A DNA stretch of 45,458 bases from Candidatus Poribacteria bacterium (GTDB taxonomy: Bacteria > Poribacteria > WGA-4E > WGA-3G), in the NCBI GenBank assembly GCA_022823085.1, contig JAJDXV010000103.1, positions 1 to 45,458 of the forward strand, written 5' to 3'. The notes beneath the pieces were generated by a model, which was not told the origin of the DNA, made no database searches, and saw only the letters and a program-made list of their open reading frames with translations. Positions 17,869 to 26,552 of this stretch are shown piece by piece. Numbering within the stretch: the stretch's first letter is position 1; the number at the start of each line of letters is the position of its first letter. The translations under genes and the position numbers were made by a program.

Positions 17869-20859
17869 ATGAAAAATAGTGATGTTGAACTCGTTCACCG
17901 CATCCTTGATGGCGATGATAGTGCTTTCAGTGAACTCGTGAAAAAGTATCAAAAACCGGTTCACGCGCTTGTGTGGCGGAAAATCGGGGACTTCCATATC
18001 GCCGAGGAGATTACACAGGATACGTTTCTGAAGGCGTACCAGAAGCTCCCCACATTGAAGAAACCGCAGCGTTTTACGAGTTGGCTCTACGTCATCGCGG
18101 CGAATAACTGTAAGATGTGGCTGCGTAAAAAGCGTCTGCAGACACAGTCCATTGAGGAAACGGATAGCACACAATTAGAGAAAGCGACGTACTCTCGATA
18201 TGTTATTGAGGAAAACGAGCAAACAATAGCTGAAGCGAAACGAGAGGTTGTCAAGCGGCTGCTTGCGAAGTTACAAGAGAGTGATCGGACAGTTATTACA
18301 CTGCATTATTTCGGCGATATGTCGGCTGCAGATATCGGTGCGTTTCTGGGTGTCTCTGTGAATACTATTAAGAGTCGGCTTCGTCGTGCGCAGCAGCGAT
18401 TGAAACAAGAAGAACCGATGGTTCGAGAGGCTTTGGAGCATTTTCAGATTACGCCGAATCTCACGGAGAATATCATGCGCGAGGTTTCGCGCCTGAAACC
18501 GATTGCCCCGTCTGGTGGTAAACCTATTGTGCCGTGGGCAGTCTCTGCTGCGACAGCACTATTTCTCTTCCTCATCATGGGTGTCGGTTCTCAATACCTT
18601 GCTCGCTTCCAGCAACCTTATGATATAGACGCACGCTCCGAAATGACTGTCGAAATCATTGATGCCCCCGTCGTCCTTGACACACAAGCGAAACCGGATT
18701 TACGCAACCAAGCCGGACGTTTTGAGACACCCGGTAAGAGCAGTGCTTCCGGCCCGCAACTTTCAGAACCTGTTACACCTGGTGCAGCGCAGATAGAAAA
18801 AGAGACGCGCCCGTCAACACAGCAGCAGTGGGTACAAGCAAGTGGTCCAGAGAGCACGACCGCGTCGGCTTTGCATATGAGTACCACAGGGGACATATAC
18901 GCCCCTTCACCTATTGGCATCTATAGATTAACACCTAACGCATCCGCATGGACACTCATCAACACATCCATAGCAACGAGTGGTGGTACACAGATGGCTG
19001 AACGAGATGGGACGCTCTACCTTGTCTCTACCGGTAAAGTATTTGCCTCAACAGACAGAGGCGAGAACTGGATGGTCCTCGGTGAGCACCCGAAAGGAGA
19101 TACGACGGGACTTGTCGCAACCGATGATGCCCTCTATCTTGTGCTTAAAAATCAGGTTTTCCGATCTACCGATGCTCGTGAACTGTGGATTCCATTCGGA
19201 GATAAAGTCGAAGACAGGTCCAATTTTACAATTGCTGTTATTGAAAATACAGTGTTCATTGGCACAAATCAGGGACTCTATCGCATACATGCGGGGACTT
19301 GGGAAAAATTACCGATAGAAACGACTAAAGCCATCCACTCCTTAGCCGTCTCTAAAAACCATCTCTATGTAGGGACAGGGCCCGACTTTACGCAATTGCG
19401 TACTCCTGAAGACGGGGTGGCGTATGCTGGACAACTTATGGAAGACGAAAATTCAAGCGCGTGGGAAATTTTCCACTCCCCCGACTTTGGAGATTCATGG
19501 ACCGAGATAACGCCTACAAGTGATTCACCCGCGACGCAAATTATGATGAAAATCTCACCAGGCATCAAAGTTATGGCAGCTGGAGAGACGCTCTTAGCAT
19601 TAGGGTTTATGACCAATTTCCGCTCAACGGATGCAGGAAAAACATGGACAGACCTCGGTTCCAGTTTTGGTACAGAGACATTTGACATAAACGCGATGAT
19701 GAATTCAATGGTGATGGGCGTATCTCCTGCCGTAACAGTAGATGAAAACACGTTCATCAAAGCCGGTATTCTCGAACTGACACGTTCAACCGACGGTGGT
19801 AAATCGTGGCACCCATTTACCAAAGGCATCGTCGGTACAAGGATATTTAACTTAGTCGCAGACAAGAATGCGATTTACACGAGCACCATCACATGGGTCT
19901 CCAAATCCATTGATGATGGGGATTCTTGGGAACCACTTCCGCCCAATACCGGTGAATCCACACTGCAACCCGCAGAGAACGGACCTCAGTTGAATCTGTT
20001 AACGTTTCCGAAATTATCGGTTTCTGACGATGTACTTTACGTTGCCGCAAAAGACGCAGTTGCAGAAAACAGATTGCGGATTCTCCGCTTTTCTGCAGAT
20101 GATAATAGGCTTGTTCCGATCCAAGACAGCCCGATTTTTGCGAATGATATCCAGACGCAGACACAAGGTGCCGAATCGCCGATAGCTTCAAAGCAAGACA
20201 TAACTGATGATTCCGTAAATGTAGAGCAGCAGACAAATGTTGAGAACCCATTTGAACTGTCGCCGAATGGGTTCGCAATCAATAATGACACATTCTATGT
20301 GGAACACAAGCAACGACTTTTCCGATGGACACTCGGAGATCCTGAGTGGACAGACACGGGGTTGATAGATACGACGCAACCGTCTGACAATCCATTTGAC
20401 AACGGTCTTCGAATCGCCGTTTCAGGGGAAACCGTCTACGTCGGAAAACGAGATGGCCATCTCCTGCGATCCCCTGATGCTGGGGACACATGGAAAGACT
20501 TAACGCCAAATCTCCCACTCCGCTTTGAAGATTTCAACGAGATCGTCTTTGGGGGTTCAGCAGTATACGTCGCGACAGACACAGGGGTCTTGACATCGGT
20601 GGACGGTGAGCATTGGCAGGCACTTACGGATAATGATGGTAATCACATCGTTATCGACCGAATGGCTGCAGCAGGAACGACGATTTATGCTGTCGGTGAT
20701 AAAGGGGTCTATCAATTAGATAGCCGGAATAGATGGGAGCAGATTTCACCGGAAGTTCCTGATACTGTTATCGCGTTTGTTGTCAAGGGTAACAGGCTTT
20801 ATATCGCGACTGAAACGCGCGGGATGTTCCACATCTCGCTTGAAAACGAAAACGATTAG
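17869..20859 (+). CDS. ECF sigma factor fused to a membrane helix and an extracytoplasmic Asp-box beta-propeller (copy 2)
   Basis: A 996-residue paralogue of the protein at 12686, aligning without gaps over its first 300 residues. Sigma region 2 spans about 10-85 (LVKKYQKPVHALVWRKIGD), region 4 about 128-180 (ADIGAFLGVSVNTIKSRLRRAQ), and the membrane helix 221-241. The juxtamembrane stretch 242-302 (TVEIIDAP-VLDTQAK, DLRNQ, GPQLSEPV) is as well conserved as the sigma part, while the outer propeller has diverged more. Asp-box-like motifs include STDRGENW, SPDFGDSW, STDAGKTW, STDGGKSW, SIDDGDSW and SPDAGDTW. CGGAGGT lies 6 bases before the ATG. Its own promoter follows a terminator, so it is regulated apart from copy 1. 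Confidence 0.85.
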   Translation: MKNSDVELVHRILDGDDSAFSELVKKYQKPVHALVWRKIGDFHIAEEITQDTFLKAYQKLPTLKKPQRFTSWLYVIAANNCKMWLRKKRLQTQSIEETDSTQLEKATYSRYVIEENEQTIAEAKREVVKRLLAKLQESDRTVITLHYFGDMSAADIGAFLGVSVNTIKSRLRRAQQRLKQEEPMVREALEHFQITPNLTENIMREVSRLKPIAPSGGKPIVPWAVSAATALFLFLIMGVGSQYLARFQQPYDIDARSEMTVEIIDAPVVLDTQAKPDLRNQAGRFETPGKSSASGPQLSEPVTPGAAQIEKETRPSTQQQWVQASGPESTTASALHMSTTGDIYAPSPIGIYRLTPNASAWTLINTSIATSGGTQMAERDGTLYLVSTGKVFASTDRGENWMVLGEHPKGDTTGLVATDDALYLVLKNQVFRSTDARELWIPFGDKVEDRSNFTIAVIENTVFIGTNQGLYRIHAGTWEKLPIETTKAIHSLAVSKNHLYVGTGPDFTQLRTPEDGVAYAGQLMEDENSSAWEIFHSPDFGDSWTEITPTSDSPATQIMMKISPGIKVMAAGETLLALGFMTNFRSTDAGKTWTDLGSSFGTETFDINAMMNSMVMGVSPAVTVDENTFIKAGILELTRSTDGGKSWHPFTKGIVGTRIFNLVADKNAIYTSTITWVSKSIDDGDSWEPLPPNTGESTLQPAENGPQLNLLTFPKLSVSDDVLYVAAKDAVAENRLRILRFSADDNRLVPIQDSPIFANDIQTQTQGAESPIASKQDITDDSVNVEQQTNVENPFELSPNGFAINNDTFYVEHKQRLFRWTLGDPEWTDTGLIDTTQPSDNPFDNGLRIAVSGETVYVGKRDGHLLRSPDAGDTWKDLTPNLPLRFEDFNEIVFGGSAVYVATDTGVLTSVDGEHWQALTDNDGNHIVIDRMAAAGTTIYAVGDKGVYQLDSRNRWEQISPEVPDTVIAFVVKGNRLYIATETRGMFHISLENEND

Positions 20860-20894
20860 TATTCCATAACATTGAAAAACATAGGAGGTCTCTC

Positions 20895-22028
20895 ATGAAA
20901 AATCGTCTGTTTCCGATTATTATAGGGTTATGCTTTCTCTCTCTCATAGGCGTGGCGTTTTTACGGACTCCAAATCCTCAAACCGAGGCACCTATTGAAA
21001 CAGAATCGGTTCAGGAAAGCGTCACACCAAGTAAAGTGTCCCAAACTGAGAACACAACCCGTTCACAAGGAACTAATGCAACCGCTCAAGCATCCTTGCC
21101 AAGCATAGATGACATAGATATGGATGAATACAAAGCGGCACTGCGCTCAAAAGACATCGAGCGGATGAAAAAAGCTTTGGGGCCAGAGTTATCGGCTCGA
21201 CTTGATGCTGGTATGAAGTTCATGCAAGAGAGAATGGAAGGTGTAGAAGAAGGTGAATTTCCTGATTTTAATCTCCAAGAATTCCTGAACGTTATTATTG
21301 GAATGGATGAAGACGGTCCGAAATTTGACTTGGCAGAAATTTCACAAAAGGCTTTCCGAGAGCATTTTCCTGAAGGTGAACCTGCGGATTATGAAGCCGA
21401 AATGGCGGAACGCATCCATAAAATCGTTGCCGATACACCCGGCGATTTTCAAAAGGTAATGATGGCCGTTACAACGGGCCTCGCCAGAGAGCAGGATTTC
21501 CAATTTTGGGCACTTGCCAACTTTAAAGGCGAGATAGGTCAACAGATGAGATGGATGACAGATCAGATTCTGGTGGCAGGCGAATTAGAGAACATCCAGT
21601 ATACGGTCCCGGAAGACATGTCTACATTTTTACCGACGTTTACGGAGACTGAAACGCAAGATACAGCCCCATTGACACCAACACCGCAAGCCACAACATC
21701 CGCAACCGAATCAACTGAGGTGTCGCCTACCCGTTCAGACGAAAACAGTGTGGTTGCGACGGAGAAATCCCAAACGGAACCGCCACCACCGATGTCGGCA
21801 GATCGAATCAATGCTATCAGAGAGATGTTATCTCAAAACGGGCCGGACGCAGGGCTTTTGCAGCTCCTTGAAACCGATGCAGACGCAGCAAACTATCTTT
21901 TAGAACGGTTTAATTCGTCTACCGAAATAGAAGCGTGGCTCTCCAAACAAGCGACAGAAGGACCACAATCAAGGTCCAACCCACGCGAAATCCGTCCGCA
22001 ACCTTTACCACCGGAGGTCCAACCGTGA
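20895..22028 (+). CDS. Membrane-anchored protein of unknown function
   Basis: A 377-residue protein with an N-terminal helix (5-24, LFPIIIGLCFLSLIGVAFL), a Thr/Glu/Ser-rich spacer (27-68), a helical charged domain (75-235), another Thr/Pro-rich spacer (245-290) and a Pro-rich tail. Residues 321-349 align without gaps to the C-terminal motif of the next two genes (LL at the start, Phe at position 19, Glu at 26, Trp at 28). It follows the second sigma-propeller gene by 35 bases with AGGAGG before the ATG, and its stop overlaps the next start. It probably belongs to the operon of the sigma factor and faces the periplasm. No known family recognised. Confidence 0.7.
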   Translation: MKNRLFPIIIGLCFLSLIGVAFLRTPNPQTEAPIETESVQESVTPSKVSQTENTTRSQGTNATAQASLPSIDDIDMDEYKAALRSKDIERMKKALGPELSARLDAGMKFMQERMEGVEEGEFPDFNLQEFLNVIIGMDEDGPKFDLAEISQKAFREHFPEGEPADYEAEMAERIHKIVADTPGDFQKVMMAVTTGLAREQDFQFWALANFKGEIGQQMRWMTDQILVAGELENIQYTVPEDMSTFLPTFTETETQDTAPLTPTPQATTSATESTEVSPTRSDENSVVATEKSQTEPPPPMSADRINAIREMLSQNGPDAGLLQLLETDADAANYLLERFNSSTEIEAWLSKQATEGPQSRSNPREIRPQPLPPEVQP

Positions 22029-22891
22029 AGCAACTTACGAATATCACTGCTGTGAAATACACTGTTCTGCTTTTATCGTTCATCTTTCTCGCCATCTGCT
22101 TCAATGATGTCCTCGTGTCGGCAGAAGAAAATGGATCCGAAGCGAAGCCTGAAAACGAATTCGTCGGTGAAATGCTGACAGACGTGAAAGATGCAATGGC
22201 ACAACACAAAAAACGCAAAAAGGCACTGGAGGAGTTGGTCAGAAAACCGTTGACCGAGACGCAAGAGAAATTGCTGCGCCAACTCCTTCAGCACACTGGC
22301 ACGTTGGACGAAATATTATCCAGTGCGCCGTACTTGGCTTATCTGAAAACGGAAATCGGAAAAGAATACAAAGATTTTCCGACTTATGTAGAGGCGACAC
22401 CGACACCGAAACAGAAAACCGAGGTGCTGTTCTCTTTGAAAAAAATGTTACCACGGAAAACAAAAGCAGAGGCACTCTCTCTTTGCACGGACTACCACTT
22501 CAAACTCTACGCACTGTTGGTAAAGGAGTCGGACATTTTTGATACAACGAGTCCGAATTCGCTTATCCAATTCCAAACCAAACATCTGATAGAACCGTTG
22601 ATGGCTCTCTATCCGGCAACAGAGTTGTTCGCTCACATGTCAGAATTGACACAGATAGCGACAGTGGCGAATCTTGAAGGGGTAATGCACACCGAGGTTT
22701 TTCACGATGTGTGGCAGGAGCATCTAAAAAAGTACGGTTCATCGGAAGGACTGCTGCGATCTGCGATTACAACCCCTGCTGAATTCGCCCTCGTGCGTTC
22801 ATTTTTTGAGGACACAACAGCGTTTGAAAAATGGATTCAGCCCCCTTCGGAAACAGAAGAGAAATCTGAAGCAGAAAAAACAGATAGATAA
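22025..22891 (+). CDS. Membrane-anchored protein of unknown function, paralogue of 23036
   Basis: A 288-residue protein starting at the GTG of a GTGA overlap with the previous gene, with CCGGAGGT upstream, which implies translational coupling. Residues 10-33 are a signal anchor or signal peptide. The rest is helical, with the segment SSAPYLAYLKTEIGKEYKDF and a closing motif (243-271) that ends FEKWI. Both are also found in the gene at 23036, so the two are paralogues. The longer upstream open frame is rejected because it lies inside the previous gene. No known family recognised; a partner of the sigma-propeller system is a guess from position. Confidence 0.7.
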   Translation: MKQLTNITAVKYTVLLLSFIFLAICFNDVLVSAEENGSEAKPENEFVGEMLTDVKDAMAQHKKRKKALEELVRKPLTETQEKLLRQLLQHTGTLDEILSSAPYLAYLKTEIGKEYKDFPTYVEATPTPKQKTEVLFSLKKMLPRKTKAEALSLCTDYHFKLYALLVKESDIFDTTSPNSLIQFQTKHLIEPLMALYPATELFAHMSELTQIATVANLEGVMHTEVFHDVWQEHLKKYGSSEGLLRSAITTPAEFALVRSFFEDTTAFEKWIQPPSETEEKSEAEKTDR

Positions 22892-22902
22892 TCATTAAGG
22901 AA

Positions 22903-22925
22903 TCACGAGCACAGCTCGCTCCTAC
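22903..22925 (-). repeat. GTAGG hairpin repeat, copy B
   Basis: Read on the minus strand: GTAGGA, then GCGAGC, loop TGT, GCTCGT. It differs from copy A (7440) at two positions and stays foldable. Confidence 0.7.
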
Positions 22926-22971
22926 CGAAAAAGTGAACTGATGCATTTCAGAAACGGTAGTACTTAAAAAG

Positions 22972-23000
22972 TTGCAATCGGATTTGAAACATGTTACGAT
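22972..23000 (+). promoter_or_regulatory. Possible promoter with extended -10
   Basis: TTGCAA (22972-22977), 17 bases, TACGAT (22995-23000) preceded by TGT. It would start transcription about 30 bases before the gene at 23036. Confidence 0.5.
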
Positions 23001-23035
23001 AAGAACATAACCCCAACGTCCAAGGAGAACAAGAA

Positions 23036-23824
23036 ATGAAAAAACCTATATTTCTGATTCTTATCGGTATTGGTGTTGCGTTGCTTGTTGCCGGTGTAGC
23101 CTTTGTAGTGCCGTGGTTCGGTCGCATGATGGAGGAGATGGATGAGATCCATACGCAGCAAGCCGAACATAAACGCGAATTAAGAGTGTCTGCCCGCGAA
23201 CCGTTGAACGAAGAACAAGAAAAGCTTCTGGCACAACTGCTTGGCGTTTCACAGGAGATGGAAACATCTCAAAACGCAAGCGATTTAGAAGCCATCTTGT
23301 CGAGTGAACCGTATCTCACCTACCTAAAAACGCAAGTCGGACAGGATTACGCAGATTTTCAGGCTTATATTGACGCGATGCCGACAGAAGACATGAAAAC
23401 CGTTGCGCTCACCAGAATCAATTCAGTTCTCGGTGCCGGTAAAAGCGATAAAGAATTACAGATTTGGTCGAACTACTACTTCATCGCCCGAGCGTGGGGG
23501 ACAACGGTGCAAGAGCCGCTTGAGAACATGAAGGAACTCAACAAACTCCAGCAGACACATTTGATAGAGCCGCTTATGGAACAGAACCCAGAGGATTTGT
23601 CCTCCAAGATCCTACAAATCGGTCTGTCTTCTATGTTTATGACGGATGATAACAAAGTCTTTCAAGAGGTTTGGCGTGACAACTTAGAGATACACGGCGA
23701 ACCGGAAGGGTTGTTACGGTGTGCCGTTGCGTCACCGGGTGAGTTCACGTTGATGCGCTCGTTTTTTGCGGATATGAATGCGTTCCAAACATGGATACTT
23801 ACACGTCCTGAACCTGAAAATTAG
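23036..23824 (+). CDS. Membrane-anchored protein of unknown function, paralogue of 22025
   Basis: A 262-residue protein with an N-terminal membrane helix (4-29, IFLILIGIGVALLVAGVAFV). It then follows the same plan as the gene at 22025: a charged helix, PLNEEQEKLLAQLL (compare PLTETQEKLLRQLL there), LSSEPYLTYLKTQVGQDY, and the closing motif at 226-254 ending FQTWI. AAGGAGAA stands before the ATG. It has its own weak promoter. No known family recognised. The repeated occurrence of this domain next to the sigma-propeller gene suggests a shared task at the envelope. Confidence 0.75.
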   Translation: MKKPIFLILIGIGVALLVAGVAFVVPWFGRMMEEMDEIHTQQAEHKRELRVSAREPLNEEQEKLLAQLLGVSQEMETSQNASDLEAILSSEPYLTYLKTQVGQDYADFQAYIDAMPTEDMKTVALTRINSVLGAGKSDKELQIWSNYYFIARAWGTTVQEPLENMKELNKLQQTHLIEPLMEQNPEDLSSKILQIGLSSMFMTDDNKVFQEVWRDNLEIHGEPEGLLRCAVASPGEFTLMRSFFADMNAFQTWILTRPEPEN

Positions 23825-24178
23825 GAATCGAAAAATGAAACTCGTTCAGCAATTGGCACCTGATGCGCCGTAAAAAAAACGCGCACCAGGTGCCAGTTTG
23901 TTTGCAAGCACACGTTTTCTTTCCGTTCTTAAAATCCCATATCTTTCTCTCAAAGAATCCCCAATCTTTCATTTTTTTATTTTTTAAAATCTCACTGAAA
24001 CCGAGATTTCTCGCTTTATGCACCCTTTTCGATCTCAAATCAGATCATTAATTATAAAAGGGGGTCATATACCACTCCGCGAAATTTGGTTCCACACAAA
24101 ATCTGATCTCTGGATAATGATTGAAAGAGTACCATATAGAATTAAAGATTAAACGGTTAACTATCAGAGAAGAATAAA
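23825..24178. other. Spacer with one long hairpin
   Basis: 354 bases without a gene. Positions 23854-23868 (TGGCACCTGATGCGC) and 23881-23895 pair over 15 positions with one mismatch around an A-rich loop; this may be the terminator of the gene at 23036. The rest is AT-rich and I see nothing further. Confidence 0.6.
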
Positions 24179-24619
24179 ATGGAGTTCAATATGTTAATGA
24201 CTATGATTCAAAAAGAGATAATGCATCATCTTCTGAGCGTCCGTTTCGTCGCGCTCCTTGTGATGTGTCTCCTTCTTGTCCCGCTCACGCTTTCCACCAA
24301 TTACCGAAATTATCAACAGAACTTAGTAGATTACCAAGAAACCGTTAAACTCACAAACATTGAAGAAACTACGATGAATCCAGGGATGCCACTGGATCCA
24401 GATGTGGAGGTTTCCAAACTCATCCTCAAACCGACCCCTTTGAGCGTCTTCGCAAATGGATTAGCAGATACATTGCCGAGCTATCTCGGCATGACGCGCA
24501 ATGGGATTACACAAGGGACACCGGCTCTGGTATCCTCTCTTTCCAATCTGTTAGGGCATCTCGATTTTCTGTTCGTCGTTGGTACCGTCTTCAGTTTACT
24601 CGCGTTGCTGTTTACCTGA
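24179..24619 (+). pseudogene. ABC-2 type permease, N-terminal fragment cut by IS200/IS605
   Basis: 146 residues of an ABC transporter permease of the DUF3526/ABC-2 kind. It has a first membrane helix (FVALLVMCLLLVPLTLS), a periplasmic segment, and the start of a second helix (FLFVVGTVFSLLALLFT). In complete proteins the sequence continues past this point for several more helices. Here the frame stops within 5 bases of TTTAC, where the IS605-type element begins, and the missing part is not found on the other side of the element. Translation could start at 24179 or, with GGAG, at 24191. It is almost surely non-functional. Confidence 0.65.
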
Positions 24620-24712
24620 TCTTCCGCTACAAAGCCCAATCCTTGTAGGTTTGGGATGTAGTAGCGGTTAATAGCTTGATATATCCAAAACCTATTATTT
24701 TTGCTAATTAAC

Positions 24713-24741
24713 TTGAAAATACCTATTATTTGTGGTATAAT
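24713..24741 (+). promoter_or_regulatory. Promoter of tnpA
   Basis: TTGAAA (24713-24718), 17 bases, TATAAT (24736-24741). The -10 box ends only 7 bases before the ATG at 24749, so the transcript may be leaderless. Confidence 0.7.
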
Positions 24742-24748
24742 TAATAGT

Positions 24749-25162
24749 ATGAATATATCAAATAATGACCACAAATATAATACGACAGAAACGACGACAT
24801 ACGCCTGTGAATATCATATTATTTGGTGTGCGAAATATCGTCGTTCTGTTCTATCTCCTGAAATTCAAGATCGTTTGAAAGCCTTGATTTTTCAGCAACA
24901 AGAAGCATATCAATATATTGTCAGAGAAGTTGAAAGTATGCCCAACCATGTTCATTTGCTTGCAAGTGTTCCACCTAATGTATCCGTAACAAGTGTTATA
25001 GGCAAAATTAAAGGATATACGGCTAAAGTGCTTCGCGACGAGTTCCCTGAACTTAGACGAAAGTTGCCTTGCTTATGGACACGTTCAAAGTTTGTTGCGA
25101 GTGCGGGGAACGTCACACTTGAAGTTCTTAAGCAGTATATTGAGAACCAAAAAGGTGTCTAA
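24749..25162 (+). CDS. tnpA: IS200/IS605 transposase TnpA, Y1 HUH type
   Basis: A 137-residue single-strand transposase. The HUH metal motif is NHVHLLA (H67 and H69), and the nucleophile is the tyrosine in LEVLKQYIENQ (Y130). TTTYACEYHIIWCAKYRR at the start is typical of the family. The length is normal (about 130-150). The start at 24749 is preferred over the upstream frame because the promoter overlaps the latter. It abuts tnpB: its TAA is immediately followed by the tnpB ATG. The enzyme cuts and joins single-stranded DNA at the element's hairpin ends. It looks intact. Confidence 0.93.
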   Translation: MNISNNDHKYNTTETTTYACEYHIIWCAKYRRSVLSPEIQDRLKALIFQQQEAYQYIVREVESMPNHVHLLASVPPNVSVTSVIGKIKGYTAKVLRDEFPELRRKLPCLWTRSKFVASAGNVTLEVLKQYIENQKGV

Positions 25163-26401
25163 ATGCCAAGTTTTTATCGCACTCAAACACTGAAAATAGA
25201 AGAACAACCGATATTCTCTGAAGTCAATGCTGCTTCTGCTGAAGTTTGGAACTCTTGCCTAATGCTCATGAACTTCTACCAATATCAACGCGGGTATCCC
25301 CACGCCCACAGAGATTTCTATTTTGGTAAAGACTGCGAAGGTTGGATGGATAAGAAACTCACCCATCCACTCTTGCATTCACAAAGTCGGCAAGCCGTAT
25401 TGCAACGATATTTCAAGTCTTGGAAATCCTATTCTGCTCTGAAAAAGAGCGGTAGTATTCAGCAACCGAAACCACCAAGTAAACGCAAAAACGACATGAC
25501 GACACGTTTCAAAAAGTCAGCTATCCGATTTGTTGAAGGGACACTCTTTGGCAAACGTGTTGAACTCTCTCTGGCAAAAGGTCAACCGAAAATAGATATT
25601 CCTTTGCCAAGTAACTTTGATATGTCTAAGGCAGAACATATCGCGACGCTTGATTTGTGCTATAACTACGGGCAATGGACCCTCCATTTCTCGTATAAGT
25701 ATGAAACCGAAACCCCCGGAACAGGTGAAGAAGTCGTAGGCGTTGATATAGGCGAAATACACCCGATTGTCTCTCACGACGGGCAAGACACTCATATCTA
25801 CAATGGACGGTATATTAGATCACTCTACCGCTATAGAAATAAAGTGCTTGCCGAGTTTAGTCAGACGATCAGTCGGTGCAAACGCCATTCTAAACGCTGG
25901 TGGAAACTGACACGTCGTAAGTGGAGACGGATCCGAAAGATTGATAACCAAATCAAAGACGCGCTCCATAAACAGACGTCGAAGTTCGTGAAATACTGCC
26001 AAACGAAAGGTATTGGCACGATAATACTCGGAGACTTGACAGGTATCCGAAACAATATGAGCTATGGCAAACGTGCGAATCAGAAACTTCACCAGTGGGC
26101 TTTCGGTAAGATCGACGAGTTGATAACCTACAAAGCAAAATCAGTCGGTATCAAAGTCAAAACAATTGACGAATCCTATACTTCGCAAACTTGCCCGAAA
26201 TGTGGCAACCGAAAGAAACCTACGAACCGAAACTACACTTGCAGTTGCGGATTCAAATATCACCGCGACGGTGTAGGTGCGATTAACATAAGACAAAAGT
26301 ATCTGGGACACTTCGGTGCCCCCGTAGTGGCGGAAATGGGTTCTACCCGCATGGCACCGCCCTTGGGCTTTCGCTTGGAAGTCCCTGTTGCCTCGTCTTA
26401 A
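25163..26401 (+). CDS. tnpB: TnpB, RNA-guided nuclease of IS605 type, RuvC-II Glu replaced by Gly
   Basis: A 412-residue TnpB. RuvC-I is GVDIGEIHPI with D195. RuvC-II reads IILGDLTGIR: the usual catalytic Glu before Asp is Gly290, leaving D291. The zinc knuckle has C344, C347, C360 and C362, and RuvC-III is YHRDGVGAINI with D369. The positively charged bridging part (RCKRHSKRWWKLTRRKWRRIRK) is intact. TnpB proteins use an omega RNA made from the element's right end to cut DNA at the empty donor site. The G-D variant may mean a relocated catalytic site or a weak or dead nuclease. The second tnpB at 43367 shares the variant. Its stop lies within a hairpin (26391-26408). Confidence 0.93.
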   Translation: MPSFYRTQTLKIEEQPIFSEVNAASAEVWNSCLMLMNFYQYQRGYPHAHRDFYFGKDCEGWMDKKLTHPLLHSQSRQAVLQRYFKSWKSYSALKKSGSIQQPKPPSKRKNDMTTRFKKSAIRFVEGTLFGKRVELSLAKGQPKIDIPLPSNFDMSKAEHIATLDLCYNYGQWTLHFSYKYETETPGTGEEVVGVDIGEIHPIVSHDGQDTHIYNGRYIRSLYRYRNKVLAEFSQTISRCKRHSKRWWKLTRRKWRRIRKIDNQIKDALHKQTSKFVKYCQTKGIGTIILGDLTGIRNNMSYGKRANQKLHQWAFGKIDELITYKAKSVGIKVKTIDESYTSQTCPKCGNRKKPTNRNYTCSCGFKYHRDGVGAINIRQKYLGHFGAPVVAEMGSTRMAPPLGFRLEVPVASS

Positions 26402-26475
26402 ACACGAGGAATGTTTCTACAAGGAACAAAAGAACCCCTGGTCTCCTTTAGGCTTGGGAGTATGTCAGACTACAT
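26391..26475 (+). ncRNA. Candidate omega RNA 3' region / IS right end
   Basis: Three hairpins in series: H1 CCTCGT/ACGAGG (26391-26408) spanning the tnpB stop, H2 TGTTTC/GGAACA (26411-26427), and H3 imperfect with a TTTA loop (about 26433-26459). The same order, loops and linkers occur after the other tnpB with different stem bases. The guide would be the flank just beyond about 26475. Confidence 0.6.
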
Positions 26476-26500
26476 TCTCCAATTTTAATTGATTTTTTTT

Positions 26501-26538
26501 ATAGCCTTCGGATTAAATGAATCCCGTAGGCTATTTTT
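26501..26538 (+). terminator. Terminator between the IS and the ABC exporter genes
   Basis: ATAGCCT (26501-26507) pairs with AGGCTAT (26528-26534), with GGATT/AATCC inside, followed by TTTTAT. A T-run also precedes it, so it may work in both directions. It overlaps an alternative ATG at 26517, which is therefore not the start of the ABC gene. Confidence 0.65.
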
Positions 26539-26552
26539 ATTGGAGTGAAGAG

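Larger units (their letters stand above)
24616..26475 (+). mobile_element. IS200/IS605-family element with tnpA and tnpB
   Basis: The left end carries a subterminal palindrome (CCGCTAC 24624-24630 with GTAGCGG 24661-24667, and CCCAA with TTGGG nested inside), just after TTTACCTGAT. The right end carries three hairpins from 26391 to about 26460 and may end at TCAG near 26474. No target duplication or terminal inverted repeat is seen, as expected for this family. The exact ends are estimates. Confidence 0.75.

Noticed and set aside
22239..22475. Minus-strand frame within the gene at 22025
   Set aside because: Antisense shadow; the plus-strand frame has a paralogue at 23036.
23854..23895. Long hairpin as a MITE or ncRNA
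   Set aside because: Single copy here, with position after a stop codon; a terminator is the simpler reading.
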